From an uncultured Faecalicatena sp. (lineage in GTDB: Bacteria > Bacillota > Clostridia > Lachnospirales > Lachnospiraceae): a DNA stretch of 64,000 nt. Each line of letters opens with the position of its first letter. Positions within the stretch are counted from its first letter, which is position 1. The notes under the pieces are model-generated. The model had not been told where the DNA came from and did not search any database. It saw nothing but the letters and a program-made list of their open reading frames with translations. The translations under genes were made by a program, and so were the position numbers. The stretch is from the NCBI GenBank assembly GCA_948468385.1, contig CAOKHZ010000009.1:1-64000 (forward strand). The letters run 5' to 3'. Shown in pieces: positions 35,163 to 45,399 of this stretch.

Positions 35163-36536
35163 TTATTCCATCTGCGAAGCGCGTCTTTGCTTCAATTCCT
35201 CCACGATTTGTGCATATTTCTCGTTCGTCAGGTCAAAAAACAGCATCGGAACGATGGCAATCAAGAGCAAGATGGTCGGGGCGAGGGTCAGCGTCCCGTG
35301 GAAAACGTTCAGCGTGGCCACGGTCTGCTGCTGGTTCGGCACATAATTGGAGAGCGTCAAAATCAAGCCGCTTAAGCCCCCGCCGATGGCGATGCACACT
35401 TTGGAAGAAAACGTCTGGCTGGAGCTGATGATTCCCTCGTTGCGTTGTCCGGTCTTCCACTCCATGTATTCGATGGTGCTGGAAATCATGGTCGAGGCAA
35501 GGATGGACAAGGAGCCCAGCGGGATAGGGGCAATCGCGGTGAAAACCAATACCCCGGTCAGGTTCTGATAACCATATAGGAAATATATGAAATATAACGC
35601 GGCTCCGGCAAGGCAAAAGGTAATGAAGAGGGAACGCTTGTCAAATTTGCGCATCAGTGCCGGTGTCAGCAACATTCCGATAATCATGCCGGGTACGGCC
35701 ACCAGGGACAAAATCGGTACGAGTGATATGCTTCCCAGATTATTGGCGGCGTAGTAAATGGCCAATCCGCTGCGGATGTAGTTCGCCGTGTTAATCAGGA
35801 TGAACGCGGCCAGGGTCAGAAGCAACGGCTTGTTTTTCACGATTACCATCAAAGTAGAATTCAAGCTGAACTTTTGCTTCGCTACAGGTTCCACATGTTC
35901 GCGGATGAAGAGGAAGCCTACCAGATATAAGGCGGCTCCGCCGCAGCCAAAGAACAAGGCGGCGTTTCGATAACCGGCCGCGTTGCCATTGCCGCTAAAA
36001 GCCGTGATAACCGGTACCGCAATGATGGATACGAGCAATGAGGAAAGTGTCGTACTCAATCTGGACGTGGCAAAAATGCTTCCGCGCTGGTTTGGTTCGG
36101 ATGACATTGCGGACGGCAGAGTCCAGTAAGGCACGTCCACGCCGGTAAATGCCATGCTCATCAAGATGTACGTGACGGCGGCGTAAGTGACCTTCGCCCC
36201 ACCCGAAAGATTCGGGGTGGAGAAATTCAAAGTTAAAAAGATGACAATTGGCAAGGCCATAAATAAGAGCCATGGGCGATAACGTCCCCAGCGGGTGCGC
36301 GTCCTGTCGGCAATCGCGCCCATCATCGGATCATTGATGGCATCCCAGATTCTGGAAAATAAGACGATAAGTCCGGCGGCGGAAGCCGCGATTCCAAATA
36401 CGTCCGTAAAAAACACCATGGTATAACCACTCCAGAAACCATAAATCAGGTTCTGGCCAAATCCGGCAACGGCATGTCCGAATATTTCCTTTTTGGTGGC
36501 GGTTTGACCCGCCACAGTGCTTACATTGTTCTTCAT
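35163..36536 (-). CDS. GPH family sugar:cation symporter
   Basis: A 457-residue symporter with twelve helices; MGAIADRTRTRWGRYRPWLL is the GPH substrate/cation loop and EYMEWKTGQRNEGIISSSQT the conserved middle motif. It is 30-35% similar by eye to the transporters at 10955 and 32420, so it is a separate paralogue. AGGAGG lies 7 nt before the ATG. No glycosidase is directly attached; an AraC gene upstream on the same strand may regulate it. It could serve the LacZ enzyme at 38888 or act with another locus. Confidence 0.92.
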   Translation of the reverse strand: MKNNVSTVAGQTATKKEIFGHAVAGFGQNLIYGFWSGYTMVFFTDVFGIAASAAGLIVLFSRIWDAINDPMMGAIADRTRTRWGRYRPWLLFMALPIVIFLTLNFSTPNLSGGAKVTYAAVTYILMSMAFTGVDVPYWTLPSAMSSEPNQRGSIFATSRLSTTLSSLLVSIIAVPVITAFSGNGNAAGYRNAALFFGCGGAALYLVGFLFIREHVEPVAKQKFSLNSTLMVIVKNKPLLLTLAAFILINTANYIRSGLAIYYAANNLGSISLVPILSLVAVPGMIIGMLLTPALMRKFDKRSLFITFCLAGAALYFIYFLYGYQNLTGVLVFTAIAPIPLGSLSILASTMISSTIEYMEWKTGQRNEGIISSSQTFSSKVCIAIGGGLSGLILTLSNYVPNQQQTVATLNVFHGTLTLAPTILLLIAIVPMLFFDLTNEKYAQIVEELKQRRASQME

Positions 36537-36670
36537 GTGTCATTCCTCCTGAAATTTTTATTTTTTCTCTCTGTTTTCTGGTTAAAAGTATAGATGGTTT
36601 TGGAGAAAAAAACATTGACCGATTCGGGAGGAACCGGATTTTGGCGGTGTCATTTTTCGACTTTGGGGAC

Positions 36671-37795
36671 TTATGCCGTTTCACCTTTTACATGCCGGAG
36701 CCGGTACTTGCTCGGCGTCATGCCGGAGTTTTGCTCGAATAGCCGATAGAAGAACGACTTGTTTTCAAATCCCAGTTCGGCAATGATTTCGGCAACGCTC
36801 ATGTCGGTTTCGCATAACATTTGCTCGGCACGTTTCAGGGCGATATGCTGGTTGTACTTTGATATCGTCCATCCGGTCTGGCGTTTGAGCAGCCGGTTCA
36901 GGTAATCTGCACAATAATTGAACTGCTCCGTAATCTCCTTCCTGGTTGCCTGCCCGTTTCTGGACCACAAGTATGCCTGCAGTTCTTCGGAGGTGTTCAG
37001 GCGTTCTTGCTCATAAAAGGAAATGGCCTTTTGCTCACAAGAATATAAGTCCTTGTTATATAAAAAGCCAATGAGACGGTAAAACAAGCCTTCTGATACG
37101 AGTTCGCAGCCAATCTGGTTCTGTACGATTTCCGAAATCAATTGCTCGATCAGTGTCCGGGTCAGTTCGACAGAGTCTTGAGAAAGCGGCTCGTAGACCG
37201 AAAAATGTGCCTCGGATTTGTCGGTGGAGGCAGCACTCGCCGTTCGGCCTTGGGAGGCGTTGCGTGCGGATGAGGTGGCTGCCATGTGGCGGGTATGCAA
37301 GGTCTCAAAAAAGGTTCTGCTGACGCAGAAGAAAATAATCGTACAACCTGGCTGCAGGGAAGTCATGTCATCGTGATAAATGCCCGGTTCCAGCATCAGG
37401 CACTGATTTTCGCGGTAATGATAAGTATGCCCGTTCATGGTATGAGAGTAACTGCCCTGGTAAACATAAATGAATTCATAATAGTTATGCTGATGGGACG
37501 TGTTTTTGGCGGAAACGTCGCCAAAGGCATCATTGTGCTTGGCATAGTTAAAAATCGCCACGCCGCGGTTTGTCTGGCTTAATGAGTAACTGTGCAAGGT
37601 AAGGGGCGGCGTGACGTTCCATAAATTCACGCAAAAAGGAACCTGCAGCATGCGCATGTTTGGTTTTTCATTGTCGGTGAGCAAATTGCAGACGTTTTTT
37701 AAATGGCTCTCATATTCCCAGCGGGAGAACTGGACGAATTCTTTTTGCGAAACGTTGGCTTTCGGAGATTTCCTTAAAAATTGAACAATCATCAT
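36671..37795 (-). CDS. AraC family transcriptional regulator
   Basis: A 374-residue AraC protein. The sensor half carries SHQHNYYEFIYVYQGSYSHT, a cupin-like strand pair, and a Ser/Ala-rich insert (about 165-195). The C-terminal DNA-binding domain (about 270-370) has KEITEQFNYCADYLNRLLKR and VAEIIAELGFENKSFFYRLF. AAGGAGG precedes two consecutive ATG codons at 37795. It lies upstream of the GPH gene on the same strand, 134 bp apart, and may be in the same operon or regulate it. Confidence 0.92.
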   Translation of the reverse strand: MMIVQFLRKSPKANVSQKEFVQFSRWEYESHLKNVCNLLTDNEKPNMRMLQVPFCVNLWNVTPPLTLHSYSLSQTNRGVAIFNYAKHNDAFGDVSAKNTSHQHNYYEFIYVYQGSYSHTMNGHTYHYRENQCLMLEPGIYHDDMTSLQPGCTIIFFCVSRTFFETLHTRHMAATSSARNASQGRTASAASTDKSEAHFSVYEPLSQDSVELTRTLIEQLISEIVQNQIGCELVSEGLFYRLIGFLYNKDLYSCEQKAISFYEQERLNTSEELQAYLWSRNGQATRKEITEQFNYCADYLNRLLKRQTGWTISKYNQHIALKRAEQMLCETDMSVAEIIAELGFENKSFFYRLFEQNSGMTPSKYRLRHVKGETA

Positions 37796-38085
37796 TTGTA
37801 CCTCCTTGTATCATGAACGCGATTCTTATGTTCATTGTACCATAAAAGCGGGCAAACGTGGTGGAAATGGCATGGGAATGTCGGAATTTGACACTCGTTT
37901 TCCGGCTCTTTTTCGATTTGGGTCAATGACTTCGAGGTAATATCTTCTCTATAATCTAGGCATATAATTTGTTGCTGTTCGGCTACGGCGGAACTGCAGC
38001 TATAATTTCTCTCTTGTTTTCTGTAATGAATGAAGTGAATTTTTGAAAGGTGCAAAATGAATTTGCATGGAAGGAGGAGACGGAC

Positions 38086-38103
38086 ATGCCGGGTTTTCAT
38101 TGA
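38086..38103 (+). CDS. Five-codon leader ORF in front of mgtC-like gene
   Basis: AAGGAGGAGACGGAC leads into ATG CCG GGT TTT CAT TGA, a strong ribosome site driving a five-residue peptide MPGFH. The stop is 7 bases before the most likely start of the MgtC-family gene, which has no site of its own. Could be translational coupling or a regulatory leader peptide; equally the strong site could be chance. Confidence 0.35.
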   Translation: MPGFH

Positions 38104-38110
38104 AACAATC

Positions 38111-38803
38111 ATGGGAGTCATTATTGAAACGCTTCAAGAAACACAATTCGTGGCCGTATTATTCCGCATCGTGCTTGCCGCGACGTGCGGCGCGCTGCTC
38201 GGGGCGGAGCGGGCAAAATGCAATCAGGCGGCGGGGATGCGGACTTACATGGTGGTTTGCATTGGCGCGGCAATCGTGATGCTGACCAGCCAGCATATGG
38301 CAGGGGAGTTCCAGGGGGGCGACCCGGCCAGACTGGGGGCGCAGGTCATCAGCGGAATCGGGTTTCTTGGAGCCGGGAGCATCATAACGGAAAACCGAAT
38401 GAAGGTGCGGGGGCTTACGACCGCTGCCGGATTGTGGGCGTCCGCCTGCATTGGGCTGGCAATCGGAATTGGATTTTATAGCGGGGGAATCATGGGAACG
38501 CTGGCCGTGTACTTGACAAATTCCAAATTGCGGGCGATTGCCTACCACTTTTCCCATGAGGACAGTTGGTTTGGAATTTACGTCGAAGTGAAAAAGGTGG
38601 AGCAGCTCTCGCAAGTATATAAAATGATTCGGGACGCGGGCGGCTTTATCGGGGATACGGAAGTAAACGACAGCCACAAGGATGGAACCTGCAGTGCCAT
38701 TGTATCCGCGAAGATGTCGCGAAAATATAACCCGGACGACTTGCTTGGGTTATTGAAGGCACAACGATTTGTAAAAGAAGTGAAATACATCAGCTTTATT
38801 TAG
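38111..38803 (+). CDS. MgtC/SapB family membrane protein
   Basis: A 230-residue protein: four or five N-terminal helices (about 12-140) with the family motifs LGAERAKCNQAAGMRTYMVV and ISGIGFLGAGSIITENRMKV, then a cytoplasmic ACT-like C-terminal domain (about 155-230). MgtC proteins are linked to growth in low magnesium and to control of ATP synthase in Salmonella; other roles are reported. The start at 38111 gives the usual length and no extra N-terminus; an ATG at 38057 with GAAAGG upstream would add 18 residues, many of them arginine, and is an alternative. Confidence 0.88.
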   Translation: MGVIIETLQETQFVAVLFRIVLAATCGALLGAERAKCNQAAGMRTYMVVCIGAAIVMLTSQHMAGEFQGGDPARLGAQVISGIGFLGAGSIITENRMKVRGLTTAAGLWASACIGLAIGIGFYSGGIMGTLAVYLTNSKLRAIAYHFSHEDSWFGIYVEVKKVEQLSQVYKMIRDAGGFIGDTEVNDSHKDGTCSAIVSAKMSRKYNPDDLLGLLKAQRFVKEVKYISFI

Positions 38804-42133
<3,330 letters not shown>

Positions 42134-42151
42134 AAGGAGGTCGTTTGAAGT

Positions 42152-42985
42152 ATGAAGGATTACAAGAGGATTCCGTTTCCACATTTGTTCAATTGCCGTG
42201 ATTTGGGCGGATATGCTTGCGCGAAAGATAATTTTTTTGCCTATCACAAGATTTACCGTTCGGACTTACCGGTAGGATTGGGTGAGGAGGAATGGCGTTA
42301 TCTGCGGGAAGAGATGGGCGTTCGCACCATCATTGACCTGCGTTCGACGGGAGAGAAGAAGATGATGCCGTATCAGGCACCGGAAGGTATTTTGTACATT
42401 TCATGTCCGCTGATGGCCGAAGGGGACGGGGTGGAGAATCCATTGAATGATATGGGTGGCATGTCCGACGCGGCGGACGAGGTGAGCAGGGAAAACTTGA
42501 CAATCGAAGAACTGGCAAAGATTCGGGAAAAATTAAAAGAGAGAATGGCATCCTCCCAGGGAGGCGGGTTTACGGCGAGCCTGGAGAAGCAGTACGAGGA
42601 AATGGTTGAGGAAGACCCGAAGCAGGCGGCGAGGATATTGAATCTGGTCGGCGAACATGTTTCCAAAGGGGCGGTGCTTTACCATTGTTACGTGGGCAAG
42701 GACAGGACGGGTGTGATTTCGGCCTTGATTTATATGCTGTGCGGCGTGGCAGAGGCAGACATCCTGGCGGATTACCAAGTATCGGGTGACTACTTGAGGC
42801 AGAACGAGTTGCTTTTTGCCTCGATACCGGAAGAAATACATCATATGATGGAGTCCAACGCGGGAACGATGCGGCATTTCTTGAAAATGGCGGAGGAACG
42901 GGATTATATAGGCATATTATATAAGAACGGGCTGAAAGAGTCGGCGGTTGAGGCAATCAAGAAAGCCGTAATGCAGGCACTTTAG
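42152..42985 (+). CDS. Tyrosine-protein phosphatase (Y_phosphatase3 / LipA-type)
   Basis: A 277-residue soluble phosphatase. The P-loop HCYVGKDRTG (Cys179, Arg185) is the mark of the bacterial dual-specificity family that includes Listeria LipA and Mycobacterium PtpB, which act on phosphotyrosine and phosphoinositides. The N-terminal FNCRDLGGYACAKDN is the conserved opening of that family. The position directly after lacZ suggests co-transcription, though the link between a phosphatase and galactoside use is unknown. AAAAGGAGGTCG precedes the ATG. Confidence 0.9.
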   Translation: MKDYKRIPFPHLFNCRDLGGYACAKDNFFAYHKIYRSDLPVGLGEEEWRYLREEMGVRTIIDLRSTGEKKMMPYQAPEGILYISCPLMAEGDGVENPLNDMGGMSDAADEVSRENLTIEELAKIREKLKERMASSQGGGFTASLEKQYEEMVEEDPKQAARILNLVGEHVSKGAVLYHCYVGKDRTGVISALIYMLCGVAEADILADYQVSGDYLRQNELLFASIPEEIHHMMESNAGTMRHFLKMAEERDYIGILYKNGLKESAVEAIKKAVMQAL

Positions 42986-43062
42986 AATTGCGGGAGTACG
43001 AAGTGCGTAGCAATTCGTGGGCATCATGGGGGTTAAAATACGTTTTGCCCCCCAACATCATG
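42985..43062. terminator. Two hairpins between phosphatase and response regulator
   Basis: GAATTGC (42985) pairs with GCAATTC (43010); then GGGGG pairs with CCCCCC (43028-43053) around TTAAAATACGTTTTG. The second stem is bracketed by direct CATCATG repeats (43022, 43056). No clear poly-T, so an attenuator or a small insertion is also possible. Confidence 0.4.
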
Positions 43063-43084
43063 AATATATGAGGGGTAAAAGGTC

Positions 43085-43795
43085 ATGAGAGTGGCGATTG
43101 TTGATGACAATCCTGCGGATTTTGGCCGTCTGCAGGAGTATGCGAAAAGATTCGAGGAAGAGTCAGGAGAAGTCATCCATACGGAAATATTTTCCGACGG
43201 TGCCCAGATTGCCGAGCGGTATCGGGAAAAGGGACGTTTCGACGTGATTTTGCTGGATATCGAGATGAAGTATTTGGATGGGATGAACACGGCCGGACAG
43301 ATTCGGAAGCTGGACGAGGACGTGCTGATTATTTTCATCACGAACCTGGCGCAGTTCGCCGTGCGGGGCTACGAGGTGGGCGCGCTTGATTTCGTCGTGA
43401 AGCCGGTCGCCTATCCGGCATTTTCAGCAAAAATGTACAAGGCCAAGAGGAGGCTTAAGAGCGGGCAGGAAAAAATGCTCACGGTTCGCAGCAAGTCCGG
43501 TTTGTTTCGGCTTTCCACGAGGGAACTCATCTATATCGAGGTGAGGAATCATTCACTTATTTACCACACGACGATGGGAAGCTACCAGTGTACGGGCAGT
43601 CTTAAGGCAATTGAGAAGGAGTTGGCCGGTCTGGCCTTTGCAAAATGTAATTCGTGTTATCTGGTGCATTTGAGCTATATTGAGAAAGTGACAAATGAGT
43701 GGGTTCTGGTTGCGGGAAATGAGAAGCTGCAGATCAGCGGGCCGAAGCGGAAGGAGTTTTTACAGAGGCTGACGGATTATTATGGGGGAAGATGA
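43085..43795 (+). CDS. LytTR family response regulator
   Basis: A 236-residue regulator: receiver with acidic pair VDDN (6-9) and phospho-acceptor Asp58 in ILLDIE; LytTR domain (about 130-235) with YIEVRNHSLIYHTTMGSYQC and the ending QISGPKRKEFLQRLTDYYGG. Its stop overlaps the next gene's ATG by four bases, so it is translated with the membrane sensor. It resembles the regulator at 18780 but is not close to identical. The lacZ-phosphatase genes just upstream and the membrane GH3 downstream are possible targets. Confidence 0.93.
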   Translation: MRVAIVDDNPADFGRLQEYAKRFEEESGEVIHTEIFSDGAQIAERYREKGRFDVILLDIEMKYLDGMNTAGQIRKLDEDVLIIFITNLAQFAVRGYEVGALDFVVKPVAYPAFSAKMYKAKRRLKSGQEKMLTVRSKSGLFRLSTRELIYIEVRNHSLIYHTTMGSYQCTGSLKAIEKELAGLAFAKCNSCYLVHLSYIEKVTNEWVLVAGNEKLQISGPKRKEFLQRLTDYYGGR

Positions 43796-45105
43796 TGGGT
43801 ACGGTTACATTTCGAGTCTTGCAGGCATCCTTTTTGTTGGAATTGGCCGGGGCGGCGTTTCTTTTTATGATTCCGTTAAAGAAAAAGCGGTATTTTGCCG
43901 CGCGGGTCGGATTGATTTTGGTTCCGTGCCTGGCGGTGGTCATGTTTATTCCTTCATATAATGTTTTGTACGGTGTCAGCGCGGTCATGGTTTACGTGAT
44001 GATTTACCAGGCGGCGGAGGTGTCAAGAAAAAAGGCACTATATCTGGCCATGTGTTCCTGGGCGGTGCAGCACCTCGGCTACTCCCTGGGGAGTATCTAT
44101 ACTTGTATAAAGGGAATCCTGCTGCGGATTCCCTCAGACGCGTTGGTGGAGCCGGATTTTGACCTTTCGTACTGGGTCGTGCATCTGGTGGTGTACGGAG
44201 GCGTGTTCCTTTTTGTGATGTATCGAAAAAAGCGGGAGGCGTTGGTGGATGTCAGCACTCCCCAGACGGTATGGTTTTCCGGCGCGGTAATATTGGTGGT
44301 TTACGGCTTGTCCAATTTGGTGCAGCAAAACCGGGCGAATGAAAATTATAACCTGCTTTTGGTCTGTTATCTATATTCTGCCTTGTGCTGTTTGTTCATC
44401 ATCGTGCTGGAGGAAAACATTTACCGTAAATTCGTTTTGCAAAACGAGATTGCCGTGATACAGAACCTTTGGCGGGAACGCCGGGAGCAGTACGTGATGG
44501 CGAAGGAAAATATTGACGTCATCAACCGAAAGTGTCATGAACTAAAGAAGCAGATTACAGAGATTGGCCAGATGGAAATGTCGGGGGAATTGCGGGAAAA
44601 CCTGGACAAGCTCAAGGATTCCATTCAAATTTATGACGCGGTGATGAAGACGGGGAATGAAATATTGGACGTGGCTCTTACCGAAAAGAGCTTGTACTGT
44701 CATTCGCAGCAGATTAGCCTGATTTGCGTGGCAAAGGGGGAAATGTTGAGCTTCATTGACATTTCGGACATTTATTTTTTGTTTGCCAATGGATTGGATT
44801 ATGCGATTGAGTCCGTAAAACGCTTGTCAGATCCGCAAAAACGCCAGATTGCCGTGATGGTGAATGAAAAGAGCGGATTGCTTTTGATACAGATTGAATT
44901 TTATAGGGAGGATGCTCGGGAAGAAACCGGGGAGGAAATAAAAAAAGAAAGGGAAAGTACCGCGGGAGGCAAGGTCGCCATGGACGAGATGGCGGTCAAG
45001 GGCATGCTCTACATCGTGAAGAAATATAAAGGGGTCATGACCGTTCATGACGAGGAACTCTTGACGATTCTAAGGATTTCCATTCCGATTCCGGGAGAAG
45101 AATAA
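43792..45105 (+). CDS. AgrC/LytS-like membrane sensor kinase, degenerate ATPase domain
   Basis: A 437-residue protein with six or so membrane helices (about 1-210), then a coiled linker and a phospho-acceptor-like segment with His249 in KCHELKKQITEIG instead of the usual HDLKNHL. The GHKL domain is degenerate: the N-box reads FANGLDYAIESVKRL (second Asn replaced by Tyr), and the GxGL loop before MLYIVKKYKG is missing; in its place is a charged EKKRESTAGG stretch. It may therefore not bind ATP well and could act as a phosphatase, an adapter, or a partner for another kinase. Confidence 0.85.
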   Translation: MMGTVTFRVLQASFLLELAGAAFLFMIPLKKKRYFAARVGLILVPCLAVVMFIPSYNVLYGVSAVMVYVMIYQAAEVSRKKALYLAMCSWAVQHLGYSLGSIYTCIKGILLRIPSDALVEPDFDLSYWVVHLVVYGGVFLFVMYRKKREALVDVSTPQTVWFSGAVILVVYGLSNLVQQNRANENYNLLLVCYLYSALCCLFIIVLEENIYRKFVLQNEIAVIQNLWRERREQYVMAKENIDVINRKCHELKKQITEIGQMEMSGELRENLDKLKDSIQIYDAVMKTGNEILDVALTEKSLYCHSQQISLICVAKGEMLSFIDISDIYFLFANGLDYAIESVKRLSDPQKRQIAVMVNEKSGLLLIQIEFYREDAREETGEEIKKERESTAGGKVAMDEMAVKGMLYIVKKYKGVMTVHDEELLTILRISIPIPGEE

Positions 45106-45111
45106 TGCGTG

Positions 45112-45146
45112 AAAATGCCGTGCCAGAGAAAAGGCGCGGCATTTTT
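45112..45146 (+). terminator. Rho-independent terminator after the LytTR pair
   Basis: AAAATGCCGTGCC pairs with GGCGCGGCATTTTT (one G-U) and ends in TTTTT. Confidence 0.8.
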
Positions 45147-45287
45147 GCCGTCAAAATCAGGCGCGGCATACAGAGGGGGTGTTGACTTACGCGCTGAAAT
45201 GGAGGATACGAATTAAGGGTGTCAGTTTGTGCCAAAATCCGTCAAGTCATTTCCGGTTGTGATATATTTCTTCTGCAAATATGAGGA

Positions 45288-45376
45288 AGTTACGCTGCAC
45301 TAGGCTCGAAAGAACCTCGCCAAGTTGCAGGTAACTGCATTCGCACATAAGCGTCCAAAAGACGGACGCCAAGTGC
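45288..45376 (+). promoter_or_regulatory. Two-hairpin leader, copy D (upstream of membrane GH3)
   Basis: Hairpin 1 (45288-45336): AGTTAC and CTGCA pair with TGCAG and GTAACT around GGCTCGAAAGAACCTCGCC. Hairpin 2 (45343-45376): GCACATAAGCGTCC closed by GGACGC and GTGC. TCATAGCAAAGGAGG leads to the start. It lies downstream of a terminator, so its transcript begins in the 140 bp between. Confidence 0.65.
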
Positions 45377-45399
45377 TCATAGCAAAGGAGGAATAAAAT

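Noticed and set aside
43792-45105. Pseudogene
   Set aside because: The frame is full length, overlaps the regulator gene by four bases and keeps its membrane part, so loss of ATP motifs looks like altered function rather than decay.
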